Shown: positions 33,513-44,117 of the stretch, in pieces
How the letters are laid out: the number at the start of each line of letters is the position of its first letter
How positions within the stretch are numbered: the stretch's first letter is position 1
NCBI RefSeq assembly: GCF_024763615.1
Contig: NC_077223.1
Coordinates: 83,638,627-83,702,626 of the forward strand
Reading direction: 5' to 3'
DNA from: Phlebotomus papatasi
Lineage: Eukaryota; Arthropoda; Insecta; Diptera; Psychodidae
DNA length: 64,000 bases
Notes under the pieces: generated by a model
Seen by the model: the letters and a program-made list of their open reading frames with translations, nothing else
Told to the model about the DNA's origin: nothing
Databases searched by the model: none
Position numbers and translations under genes: made by a program

Positions 33513-34984
33513 TATATTAGTTAATTTTCTGTTACACAAACACCAAGTAACAAAATCTAGAAAAATTTCGTTATCAGTCATGGTTTTAGCCATGGAACTC
33601 ATAAACAAGATAAAGCAGCTATTATTGACTTTTTGGGGTAGATGTTTTGTTAAATGGAAAGATGTGGCCCAAGTATATCGTTACGAAACACTTTCACGCC
33701 GCCCAAAGACCTTAAATCCACAAATTTCTGCATTGAAATGCGTCGCAAAACCACAAAATAATCCCACAAGTTCATTGTTGCAAAACTTCTTCCTTGCAGC
33801 AATTTTTGTCTCTACCAGACATTGTTGGTTCCAACCAAAAACTTGAATATAATTAATTGGAATTTCAAATTGTGAGATATTTTGATATTTTTTTTTCTTT
33901 TGGAAAAAGAAACTCAAGAAACAATGTGGAATAATCTAGAAGAGATAACTTTTTTTCTTAGATCCTATTGAATGTTTTTTTTCTATACTCAACTTTTAGT
34001 CACTTTCCGCTTGAGAGATAAATCGACGAAGAAATTAAGCGAAGTGTCTTAACATCGAGGCATTACATAGCGAGTTATCTAATCAGAGAGTGCAAGAACT
34101 GTGTCAGAAAAGCACAATTTAATTCTACTAAATTATCGCGATTTTACCCCCAAGGACAGTGAAAGATTATAAATTTTCCAATCCAGTTAAAAGAAGATCT
34201 TCAATGAAGATCCAGTACCAAACAATTGCTTGATCATCTCGATCACCTTTGGGCACTTTTCAATCATTCATGAATCTTCAAGACTACAAAGTGACAAATT
34301 AAATGTTTCACAATATACCAACAATTTCAATATGTGTACAGACTAACTAAATTTGTATTTGCTATGTGATCGTATTTGAGTTGATCTTATGACTGTGATC
34401 GTGGCATATCCACACCCGTTCACTCACAACAAACCGGTTAACCGGCCTCTGTAAGTGGAAGGAATTGCAAAAGAGATCCACGATAAAAAGCTGAGGAAAG
34501 AAGTCGTGAAGAAAATTGGGGGGGCTTCTCATTCAACAAGAAATTACTCTGGAGAGAGCGCTCTGTGAGATCACGAGATCATCTCTTTTTTTTTTGTTGG
34601 ATTTTAAAAGTAAAAGAGGAAGATGAAAGAGCTTTAAACGCAATTGTTACCTATTAGAAAGTTCATATGAGGATAGAGTGCTCGAAGATCATTTAAATGC
34701 CAATTGGAATAACAAATACTTAAAAATTGAATTTGTCCATGTTGAACATTTTAAATTTGTGATCAAATACCTTAAACTGTATTTAGGATAATTGTTTTAT
34801 ACAGGTTTCACATTAAAAATTTAACTTAGTTCCTTAAGGTTCCCAATTTCTAAACAGCGACTAGGACTATGAATTTTAAGAGACTACTAAAAGATTGCCG
34901 TTATCCAAAAAATCGTGATTAAGGAGAAATTAGAGCAGTTAAGCCATATGGCTAAGCCTTAGATCAGAAGCCCGTATAACATTA

Positions 34985-35110
34985 TAAGGTCTATTACATT
35001 ATAAATAATGCAAATCAGAGAAAATTTTATAGAAATTGCCTTAAAAAAAACATTAAAAAAATAAAGTTGGTTAAATAATTCCACCGACTCAGTTGAAGAA
35101 CTGGCTGACT
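34985..35110. repeat. Dispersed repeat, second copy of 4068-4180
   Basis: Contains TAAGGTCTATTACATTATAA, GTTGGTTAAATAATTCCACC and GAAGAACTGGCTGACTTGAC in the same order and orientation as the 4068 copy. Confidence 0.5.
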
Positions 35111-35664
35111 TGACTTGAGGGCACATCAACTTGAATACTTTTTTTTTTGCTCAAGACTCCCTAATGCCAAAGTTTCAAGTGCGTTGGAGCGCTTAATTTG
35201 ACTTTTCACACAAAATTTAATACAGATTCTCTGTGATAAGTTTTTTCTTTCATCAGGAAAAAAATCGCTAAGAACACAGAAAAACAGGTCTAACGTTAAT
35301 AACTGTAAGAACAAACTAAAAATGTAAAATGGCTGGTCATGTCAACATACGTTGGAGACATTTGAGCACCAACATAACAAATAAGAAATGTCGAGAATCG
35401 AGTAAACCCTTGAAAATTTAAAAATTCACCTTATTTCTTAGATGTAGCTCCTCGTATGACAATATTTTGTTTTCTGTCCTAATATTATTTTATGAGCTAT
35501 TCCCCTTTCCATTGAGAAAAACTTCAGATTTTTGTAATTCTCAATTAAAAAAGCTTCCAAAAAAGTCCACTTTTGAATCGGAATATCTCGCTGACATTTT
35601 GGTATTGCTATATAAATCTCTGTAATAAATATTTTGTCGATTTTATTTTTTGTGTTTCAAGTGT

Positions 35665-35941
35665 TTCAACGTCTCAGGCGTTTACACATTGGGAGCAATT
35701 TTCGTCAAAAATTGCGTTTTTGACAGAAATCTGACGTTTCCCCCTACAACGCTGCAGGGAATTTCCTTCAAAAAAAGCAATTTTTGACAAAAATTGCTCC
35801 CAATGTGTAGAGGCCATAAATTTGGGATCAATTTTCGTCAAAAATTTCATTTTTGACAGAATTTTGGCAATTCCATCTTCATAGGAAATTTCCTTCAAAA
35901 AAGCAATTTTTGACGAAAGTGTTTCCAATGTGTAGAGGCCT
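35665..35941. repeat. Foldback with ACACATTGGGAGCAATTTT arms
   Basis: Three related arms: TTACACATTGGGAGCAATTT (35682), the inverse AATTGCTCCCAATGTGTAGA (about 35795), a further ATTTGGGATCAATTTTCGTC (35821), and the inverse TTTCCAATGTGTAGAGGCC before 35941. It may be two overlapping foldback copies. It directly abuts the TTAA element at 35942. Confidence 0.55.
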
Positions 35942-36461
35942 TTAACCCTTTAACGACGAGACAGTTTTCGCGGATCGAAAATACGCAATAAAAATGAAAC
36001 CGATAGACAAAATCAGTAAAAAGTCTTACATCTAGCCTTAGAAAATCCAACAGTCTGATTCGGTGTATTTTTTACCTCTATGAGCGATAAGGACAAAAAT
36101 AGCCTGAAAATTTAAGTAATTTTTCTGACAATAACAATGAATGATAATTTTCACTCTAATGAAAAATATTATGTTTGAGTATTGTAGTTTCTTTTTCCAA
36201 AACGGTTTTGCTTAAAAAAATTGGAAGTATAAAAAATAATTAAAATTAATTTTCAAGATGAGAATTTAAAAATTCGTGATTTTTGAGCTTAAAAATTTAC
36301 TGTATAGCAAATAGCTAGAGACTTGCAAAAAATATCCTAGATTCCTTCAACCTTCTACTTTGCAATTACGTACAAACATAAGGAAAAAATAACTTTAGGT
36401 AGTCTGGAAAAATAATTTTCTTTATGGGACACCGGTGTTCCAATCGTCCTTAAAGGGTTAA
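35942..36461. mobile_element. TTAA-flanked element, family T3 copy 2
   Basis: TTAACCCTTTAACGACGAGA ... ATCGTCCTTAAAGGGTTAA, 520 bp including both TTAA sites and co-linear with 15553-16069. Confidence 0.85.
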
Positions 36462-36638
36462 ACCCATAGATTTTATTAGTGATAATCTTGGATGTTCTCA
36501 ATACTCGCAAATTTTTATTTCTTAGAATTTGCCTAATATTTAAATAAAATTGCCCCGAATTGGGGGCTTTCATTCATTCTACCTCTCTGTTGAAATCTAT
36601 TAAAATTAAAAGGGACAGATAATCCTAACCGGCTTATG

Positions 36639-38433
36639 TAGGTGAGATTCTTAACGTGAGCTAACTCGGAGTGCATGCAAATTCGATTTAGAGCTGAAGT
36701 TGGGAGACGCCATTCAGTTATCTTGAATCAAATTCGTGAAATTATACAAATTTTGTATTTAAACCAAAATATCAAGGATTTGGATGAACTGATCGAAAAG
36801 TGATATATGGATGAAATATAGACCAGAATGTTCTCTATAATTTTCCCATAGAACATGATCTCATCGATTACTCAGAAGCCAAGATAAGCGAGGTTTTTTG
36901 TTTCTTAACTCGTTTTTTCATCCAGAGTGCCCCAAGTAGTCATTTGTTGAGCTTCAACTATTTCAAAGAATTGTTGTATTTTGTGGGACTTTCCATTTAA
37001 AACCCTATTTTAAGTGTCTTGGTGGAGTAGAGGCAGTCAAATTGGCATCTGAGTGATTTCAAAGCGTTTTTATGGGAAAAATCATTTTTTTCACACTTAA
37101 ACGGCAAAATCGGAGTGATAGCGTAGTCTGAGCGGAAAATGATGTATGGACGAAATGTAGAGACAAATGTGTTCTACAATTGTGTCGAAGTAATCATCAA
37201 AATCGGTTTAGCGACAGTCGAGATAATTGAGGTTATGTGATATTGAAATTGGTTTTTCGACTGTGGCGCCCCTGGTGTTGGTCCCACGAAGTTCAAATAT
37301 TCTAGAAAGTTGTAGCATTTGGTGAGATCTTTCGTTTAAGCCCTCACTCATCAAAATCGGTCACATAGAACCGGAGATATGATTTTTTGAATTTCGTGAA
37401 CTTTGACCCCTCATATCTCCGGTTCTGTTTTAACCACAGCGCGCATACGCACCATTTTGGAAACGTCCTAGACTGGACTACAACATACTAAAATTTCATT
37501 AACTTGCACAATGCCGTTTTTGAGAAAAGTGACTTTGAATTTCGATGAATTTTGACGCTATCACAGCGCCACCTGTGGTGACTTTTTGAACTTCCATCTG
37601 AAAGTGCTCATCGAGACGAAACCAAAAAGGTAAAATTTAGGTCGCTATGTTAATTAGAACCGGAGATAGAGGCCGGTCAATGTTCGAACTTTGACCCCTT
37701 ATAGCTCGGGTCAGGGGTAATGGATCGACTTAAGGTTTTTTTTGTTTGATAGGTATAATCAACGGCTACAACATACTAAATTTTCAGCCCGATGCACAAT
37801 GGAATTTTTGAGTTATTTAACTTTTAAGATTTAAAAATTTTCTTTTTAAAAAAAGCGCCCCTAGCGGTGGTTTTATGAACTTGCGATGTTAGAAGGGGAA
37901 GTGGCATTTCACGAGAGCTTTCCAAAAAGCCCTCACTTTTTAAATTCTGACAATTAGAACCGGAGTTATGGCCATTTTAAGAAATTTTTTTTGGACCCTT
38001 ATAGCTCGGGTCAGGGGGGTCGGGGGACCTTAAGTTTGGTATTGATGGAAAGCTCTAAGGCCCAGCTATAACATACTAAAATTTGAGTCCGCTGAATGCC
38101 ATAGGGGCGGAGCTATTGAGAAAACAAAAAAAGGGGGGTCTTCAAAATGGCGGAAGGAGGGGTGGGGGGTGGGGGGTCTATGCACCAAGTTGCAATTTTC
38201 ACCCGATATATAACCTTTGCCGAAAACCGCAAGTCGATATCTTTTTTAGTTTAGGAGCTATTAAGCTCCAAAGAGCGGCCGGCCGGCCGGCCGGCCGGGA
38301 ACGTAACTTAGCCACATATATATTCGGAATCAGGAAGTGGCGAAACACATTTTGGCCAAATTTGAGGTCGATCGGACGACATGAAATTTTGTTAGGATTA
38401 TAGTAGGTGAGATTTTGTTAAGAATCTCACCTA
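36639..38433. mobile_element. 1.8-kb hairpin-ended repeat with three internal modules
   Basis: Left TAGGTGAGATTCTTAAC (36639) matches the inverse of GTTAAGAATCTCACCTA (ending 38433). At the right end TAGGTGAGATT...AGAATCTCACCTA (38404-38433) forms a hairpin. The interior holds three diverged modules of about 300 bases starting near 37264, 37565 and 37854. Each goes from GCGCCCCTGGTG or GCGCCACCTGTGG or GCGCCCCTAGCGG to GAACTT, AGAACCGGAGATA and CCTTATAGCTCGGGTCAGGG-like words. It includes a (GGCC)n run at 38275-38298. The end design suggests a Helentron-type element; this is an inference. Confidence 0.55.
38275..38298. repeat. (GGCC)n microsatellite
   Basis: About five and a half GGCC units in otherwise AT-rich DNA. 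Confidence 0.85.
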
Positions 38434-38489
38434 ATAATGTTATATTCATATTTTTATTAACTCTAAACCCAACTGTAATTCACAAGATA

Positions 38490-38684
38490 GGGGGAAGTGG
38501 GAGACCTTTGAATCGGCGTAGTTTTGAAATTGGATTTTTCACCTATTTTTTTTTAATTAAACTGGACCTTATTTTGACATAATTTAGCTCCACAAAAAAC
38601 AATTGTGAAGCTAAATTATATTAAAACTCAGATCCATTTAAAAATAGGTAAAAAGTCCAATTTCAAAAGTACCCCACTACCCCC
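38490..38684. mobile_element. 195-bp G-rich-ended foldback
   Basis: GGGGGAAGTGGGAGACCTTT at the left pairs with AGTACCCCACTACCCCC inverted at the right, flanked by TA (38488-38489, 38685-38686). The inner arms TAATTTAGCT and AGCTAAATTA also pair. Same family as 14733-14939. Confidence 0.7.
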
Positions 38685-39003
38685 TACGCCTACACTAATT
38701 TTTATTAAACGGTCTCAAAATTCAATTCGCATTCTATGAGTGAAACTGCCCCACCTAACGTCTCTTATTTTACTGTTTTGATATGTATTAAAAATTTGGA
38801 ATTTGAAAGTATTGTTTTTAAATTTGTAAACCCTTCAACTTCCCAAAATTAAACCTATTGAATGTCATAGGTAATTTATTTAAGCAATTTACAAATTCCA
38901 GAATAATTAAATCTGTATAAGTAATGTACATATTTCGAGTACGAGATTTTTATTCAAAAAATCACCTTTTGTTTTCAAAGGGTTAAATTATAAAAGTATA
39001 GTA

Positions 39004-40117
39004 TGGGAGACTGGGGCAAAAAGTCACAAATCGAAAATTTCAAAATTCAATATCTTCCAAGATAAATAAGATAGCGGCTTAAAATTTTTACCACACAAAT
39101 AGCTTCCATAAACCTTATTCGATGTTGTAAGTTTGTTAAAATTTGAACAAGGAATTTAGAAAATAAAAAAAATCAAAAATTTTAGCCCTATTTTTTAATA
39201 TTTTCCGTGAACAATATATCAATTATTACCTACTTATTATTCAAAATTTATGCACTGATGATTATTTCCTAAATGACTTGGATTATTTGAATACGAAGTC
39301 GCTATCTGTTTTAGAATTTTACAAAGATTCTTCTCTAAAGAAATCTTTTTATTAAAAACGACCACTTGGGGTAAAAAGTAACAAAAGGTATGGAGCAAAA
39401 AGTAAGAAAACCGAAACAATTTATGATGTTTCACGGCAAAAAAAAACGTCAATGCCATGAGTCGCCTCTTGTTGTTTGCATTGATCAAACGATTTGCAGT
39501 CTTTTGTGTGTTTTTTTCTAGAATAGCTTGAAAATCGTTATTATCGTTCAGTTAGAAAAAATGGTGTTTTACAAAGGTGTAGAGGAAAATTTCCTATCAC
39601 TGAGAAAAAAAAGAGGGTGCGATTAACTTTTTTTCCTCATAATCTTAACACTTTTTAGGTGTAAAAATATATCAATATTTTTTAATGTTAATTTTACACC
39701 TTTTTAAGGGTAAAATTAACATGAAAAAAGGTAATTTTAACCCCCAATACACCTAAAAAGGGTAATATTTACACCAATTTTGGATCAATACTGCAGGGTA
39801 AAATTAACATTTCCGGAATGTTATTATAACTTTTTCGGATTTCTCTCAGTGATGAAAATATATGTTATCTAGGTATTTTTCTTATTTACGGATTCCGGTA
39901 ACAAAGCGAATCAAAATATGATAATATCCCATGCCTGATACTATTTGCCCCAGCATTTTTGAGAATGGTCACAAAATTACATTTTGGAAAACGGCTCGAT
40001 AAACGTATTTAGAAAACTGCGTACCTAGAAAACTGCGCTACTTAGAAATTTTTGAAGTGCTCGAGTAGCTTGTAAAAAAATAAAATATCCATTTTGTGAC
40101 TTTGCCCCAGTCTCCCC
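39004..40117. mobile_element. 1.1-kb TA-flanked element with GGGGCAAA.GTCAC ends
   Basis: TGGGAGACTGGGGCAAAAAG (39004) pairs with the inverse of TTTGCCCCAGTCTCCCC (ending 40117), with TA at 39002-39003 and 40118-40119. Internally GGGGTAAAAAGTAAC and GGAGCAAAAAGTAAG (39366, 39390) and TTTGCCCCAGC (39946) repeat the terminal word. A CACTGAGA MITE (39598-39851) is nested inside. Confidence 0.75.
39598..39851. mobile_element. CACTGAGA-ended MITE, copy 1 (nested)
   Basis: CACTGAGAAAAAAAAGAGGG ... inverse CTGAGAGAAATCCGAAAAAG, with AT on both sides. Shares ATTTCCGGAATGTTAT and GGTGTAAAAATATATCAA with the copies at 44347 and 47312. Confidence 0.8.
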
Positions 40118-41170
40118 TATATATTGTGTTTGAATAATTAGCTGATTCACTGAAGCTTCTTTAATGGCTTTGATGAAAAACCTTCACCAATCAAATCCTT
40201 TATTGTAAGACACAATTCCCCTTGATTTTCCATAACTCTTGTTGGCTTTTCTTTTTTTCATATAGCTCAATTTAACATAATATTACAAAGAAATTACGCT
40301 ATCATGTTTTCTAATTATACAAGAAGCCAATAAGGTTTTCTCTGATACAATAAATTCGAGCTTCTTTTCCAATTGGACTCCAACTGAATTAGATATTGTA
40401 AATTTTAGTAGTTTTTGTGAAATTCTTAATCTTTATCATCTGCTACGTGCAACATTGTTTCACTGTTATCGTGTGATATGAAAGATCTATCATGAGAGAT
40501 AAAAGTGTATTTTTTTTAACTTTAATCCCCCCATTGAAACTGGATGGCAAGTCAAGTGATAAGAAAACGGTATTTTAATAGGAAATTATCTCATTTTTTC
40601 ATTAGCTAAAAATCTGTTACTGCCCCTCTTTCCGTTTTTTTCAAACAGATTTTGGAGACTTTTTCCAAAATGCATTTTTGGCGGAAAAGTGCCCAAAATA
40701 TTGTGTCGCAGACGAAAATACCGCAAATTGCGTAATATTTCCTTATTTTGAACCGCAAATTGGAGGCAAAAAATGGTTTTTTTTTTTTCTCGCGCTCTTT
40801 GATAAAAAGCTCGCAAATTGAGAATTACTTTGCACTCGGCACTAACACACACATACACACAAGAGAGCCCCAAACTGAAAAGTTGCAAGTAATCATTGGA
40901 AAAGGTGCTTCAAAACGCGCTCTTTTGCCCCCCTTTTCCATTCCTTTTACCAAGTGAAATAAATGTCCAAACAACCGGCTTTTTGTCGTGCAACGACTTT
41001 GGCAAAAATGTAAAATTTTAACACACAGACAGTCAATGCGGAGCTAAATTTCTGTCTCTGGGGCTCTCTTGAGTGCGTATGAGAATATTTTTTTGATCCT
41101 CAATAAGAAGAAAATGTCTCCAAATTCCTTTCCCAAAAGTGCTTAACTTGTTAATAAGAATAGGACTCAC

Positions 41171-41227
41171 CTTCAAGGATTTCTTGTAGAGATTGAGTTG
41201 ATCTTCGGCTGGATTGCGAGCTGACAT
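41171..41227 (-). CDS. Cat: Catalase copy 1, exon 1
   Basis: 19 codons, MSARNPAEDQLNLYKKSLK, then donor GTGAGT. The residues follow the pattern of animal catalase N-termini (RDPA..Q....K). By order and strand it belongs to the exons at 23815-22541 and 18030-17830. The preceding bases AATGCCGAGTTC on the plus strand, and much of the 5' UTR, are conserved at catalase copy 2 exon 1 (53203-53147). Confidence 0.85.
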
Positions 41228-41394
41228 TTTTAATGCCGAGTTCTCTTGGATTTTACGAGAAAAAGATACGGAAAAATCACTGAAACTCAGGAGAGGAAGC
41301 AATAAATGCAATTGCAAATGAAAAGCCACAAACTTGGAGCTCACTTCGAGCAGAAAAACCACAGAAAAGTGAAGCAAAATCGACAGTTCGTCTG

Positions 41395-41402
41395 TTTTTA
41401 TA
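41395..41402 (-). promoter_or_regulatory. TATA box of catalase 1
   Basis: TATAAAAA on the minus strand (41402-41395), 168 bases before the ATG. The same TATAAAAACAG, then CTGTCG and TTGCTTCACTTTTCTGTG, is found upstream of catalase copy 2, so the core promoter was duplicated with the gene and kept. It lies only 133 bases downstream of the TMEM70 poly(A) signal. Confidence 0.7.
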
Positions 41403-41551
41403 CCAGGTCGCCAACGACATCTTCCGAACCCCCACGAAGCCGGCCTCCAAAATCCAATTCAGCACGGTGTGAAGTTAGCCACAATGGCGCGAAAATGCAT
41501 TTAAAAAAAAGAATGGAAATTTTTCTATGACTAATTTATTCCAGAGAAATC

Positions 41552-42280
41552 TCAGGGAGTTTTCACATCTTTCTTGTTAATTGCATCACTCTTGGGATCC
41601 TCAATGAGCTCCAGTTTGAAATCAACAGGTTTATCGTATCCCATAATCTTCACGTAGTGATTTGTATCAGTAAATTCCTTGGGATCCACAAAGAGTGCCT
41701 TCTTGCCCACCAGGAAGGTTGTAAAGAGTCCAGGTACATCCGGCACCTTAACATCAGCTATCCGGAACTTTATCTATGGATCAAATACACCAAATAAAAT
41801 CAATCTATTCTAAAATTTTCAAGCCTCAGGGGAACTTACATAAGTAGGAGTCAGGAAGAAAGATATCGTTGTTGCAATGTATTCTTCATTTTTGGGATTG
41901 AAAGTCATAGCTGTGACATACTTCTTGGTGATCCAGTGCAACAATACCGGTGTGACAAAGGTGAAGAAGCCCACAAAGCCGGACATCAAAACAACCAACG
42001 GAGTCCCACCAAGATTGCTGGCTTGTTCTATCACAATCGGCTGTGCTGCAATGCCAGTGATGCTTGTGGTGAGAGAAAACACTTTTACAGCTTTCATTTT
42101 GCGAGTCAAGGGCCCCGAGTACACTTTTTCAGCCCCTTCTTCCGCATTGATGCTGGAGTATCTCACTGAAGTGAGGTTATGTCTCCTTTCATTGGGAATT
42201 CCTCCGGAAATTTGCCACAACACCGGAAGATTCTTACACCCCGAACAAGGAAATACTCTTAAGGATCTAACCAAAAGCAT
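41552..42280 (-). CDS. TMEM70: TMEM70 homologue, mitochondrial ATP synthase assembly factor
   Basis: Two exons, 42280-41840 (147 codons) and 41773-41552 (73 codons plus stop), with a 66-base intron between them in phase 0 (TTAT|GTAAGT ... TCCATAG|ATAAAG), give 220 aa. The N-terminus is basic with no acidic residues before about residue 30, as in a mitochondrial presequence. Two hydrophobic segments follow (SLTTSITGIAAQPIV; VVLMSGFVGFFTFVTPVLLH). Then come the family signature TPVLLHWITKKYV and, in exon 2, VKVPDVPGLFTTF and MGYDKP. TMEM70 is an inner-membrane protein that helps assemble the Fo c-ring of ATP synthase and complex I. The poly(A) signal (minus AATAAA, 41540-41535) is 12 bases past the stop. 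The gene sits head-to-tail upstream of catalase 1; a decayed second copy lies at 54622-55865. Confidence 0.9.
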
Positions 42281-43398
42281 TTCACTTCGATTTTAAACTC
42301 AAACACAATTTTTCTCTGGAAAATTATCTATGTTATGACTATTGTGTGCTGAATTTGAAATTCAGCGCTGAGCGACAAATTGAGCGACTCTTCAGATTGC
42401 GAATCCCGCCAAAATAAAAATGGCGCGAAAATAGAGATATTAGAATCTATCTCCCTTCCTATGAGCTCTAGAACCTGCCTCTGTGCTAAAATAAAAGCTG
42501 AAGTGAATTTGGTGGTGCCAGTTGGGATTCTTCGAAATGCCGCGAAAATTCACGTTGAAAAATGAGAAGTTTTTAATGTGAAAATTGTTTAATTCCGAGT
42601 TGAGTTAAGTCATTTTCACAAGAAAATCCTTTTAATAATTTATTTGAATACAGTTATTTGGGTTAATTGTGAATAATTGTCGATATTACAGCAAAAACAT
42701 TGGGAAGAAATTTTGAGCTGGAAGACACGTATTCTTTTGAGCTGTCTAAAAATTCAGGATAGGTTTGAGAAAAACCCTTTTGTACAACACTATTTTGGTT
42801 AATAAGGAATGCAAAAGTATGTATTACAAGAAGGGACACGACCTGCTATTAAGGATAAAATAGAGAAGAAAATATTTTGTCGCATTTTAGAGATTTTTTG
42901 CAACCGCAGCGCCGCCACACGTTTGTCAAGTGAGTTATTTGTGTGTCTCTCTCTCTCTCGAGTTGAATTGCGCGCGATTTAGGAAGCTTGTCATTTGAAA
43001 TGATATTTTCTTTAAATTTTTTCATATTTCCGCAAGATTCAAGTAAAAGGGTGTTTAGTGAACAGCTATCCGTATTCCGACAAAGATATCAAGAAGACAA
43101 TTTATTTTTATGAGAGTTTTTCTTTCTATTATGTGTTTTTGGCGCAAAAATATTCATCATGGCACCGTGAATAAGTTACCAGAACGTCAATCTGCAATTT
43201 CCATTAGAACTATCAACAAAAAATTTCCGATACTACACAACTTTTAATAAGCACAGGTCTGCTCTAGAATGAAAAGAACTTTTTTTTTACAATTTGAATA
43301 ATTTTATTTTAAGTGAAATAATCACAATTTTATTCTTCGAATTGTGTTTCATCAATTCAATTATATCAAATCCCTAAGAAGTACTGCAATTATGAATT
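42281..43398. other. TMEM70 upstream region and spacer
   Basis: The first 150 bases are the TMEM70 promoter side; ATCCCGCCAAAATAAAAATG followed by GCGCGAAA near 42405-42430 is repeated, diverged, at 55950-55975 next to the pseudogene. A short CT repeat lies near 42944-42959. No gene recognised. Confidence 0.5.
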
Positions 43399-43665
43399 AT
43401 GGTGCTATTCCAATGAAAAATGAAGATGTTTTTTTTTTAGCACAATCAAATGCTTCTGCATTACCGACTTGTCATTTTGTGTTGGTTTCTTTTATGACTG
43501 TTATCCCTACTCATTGTCGTGTTCTAAAATCAGAAAAACAGCCGTGACAAGAACCAACACAAAGAAAAATCGATAACGCAGAAACACTTGAGAACAGTCA
43601 TGTACTAAAAAAAAATTTCAGGAGAGAGATTTCCTCCTTTCATTTTTCATTGGAATAACACCATT
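43399..43665. mobile_element. TGGTGCTATTCCAATG foldback MITE, copy 1
   Basis: The left arm is ATGGTGCTATTCCAATGAAA, TTTAGCACA, CTTCTGCATTA.CGACTT and TTGTGTTGGTT. The right arm is the inverse (AACCAACACAAAGAAAAATC, GCAGAAACACTTGAGAACAG, CATTGGAATAACACCAT). About 270 bp, non-coding. Six further full or partial copies lie between 44340 and 55732. Confidence 0.8.
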
Positions 43666-43749
43666 AAATCTGATAAAAGATAAATGTGATAAAAAATTTA
43701 CTCTATTTGATGCTTTCATCTTATTCGATTTATATTTTTGCTGGGATTT

Positions 43750-43755
43750 TTTATT
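43750..43755 (-). terminator. Catalase 2 poly(A) signal
   Basis: AATAAA on the minus strand, about 155 bases beyond the catalase 2 stop codon. Confidence 0.45.
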
Positions 43756-43910
43756 GGCTAAGTAACTCATGTAAATTCCATAAAAATTACAATAGTGTAA
43801 TTTTTACGGTAAATAGAAATTTTACAGTATCCTTGGAAGGATATGTAAAACAAAGATCACTGAAACCCACTTAGATGATGCTGGTACTGCTCTCTTAATA
43901 AATTTGTTCT

Positions 43911-44117
43911 TTACTGGTAGAGGTTGGCCCACTTTTTGCGTTCATGCATCTTGATTAGTTCACTAATTTTCTCGCCAAAGGATAGATCAACTTTTTCAAA
44001 ATTTTTGATAGCGCGCTCCTGAATGAACGCACTGGCATCCTTCAAGTGGTTAGCGATGTTCTCAGCTAGACGAACGCGATGGTCAGGACTCAGAACGCGA
44101 CGGTAGAAGTCCGTGAC
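43911..44117 (-). CDS. Catalase copy 2, exon 3 (-ANL signal lost)
   Basis: 68 codons plus TAA (43913-43911), starting VTDFYRRVLSPDHRVRLAEN after acceptor ATTTCAG. It ends ...ERKKWANLYQ. In copy 1 the codon after ANL is TAA; here it is TAC (43919-43917), followed by CAG and TAA. The ANL tripeptide is therefore no longer C-terminal and should not work as a peroxisomal signal. Confidence 0.92.
   Translation of the reverse strand, partial: VTDFYRRVLSPDHRVRLAENIANHLKDASAFIQERAIKNFEKVDLSFGEKISELIKMHERKKWANLYQ

Larger units (their letters stand above)
23816..41170 (-). other. Catalase 1 intron 1 (17.4 kb)
   Basis: AT-rich; no second gene was recognised in it on either strand. Repeats identified inside are listed separately (23908, 24829, 25066, 27729, 30350, 31198, 32445, 35665, 35942, 36639, 38490 and 39004). 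I see nothing identifiable in 25151-27728, 28658-30349, 31430-32444, 33513-35664 (except the 34985-35110 dispersed repeat) or 40118-41170. The intron assignment is inferred from exon order and frame, not from a transcript. Confidence 0.7.

Noticed and set aside
33286..33846. 186-codon ORF on the plus strand
   Set aside because: It crosses the right end of the element at 32445-33512, has AT-rich low-complexity content and no known motif; most likely chance.
38083..38403. 106-codon glycine-rich ORF
   Set aside because: Lies inside the 36639-38433 repeat across the GGCC microsatellite; composition reflects the repeat.
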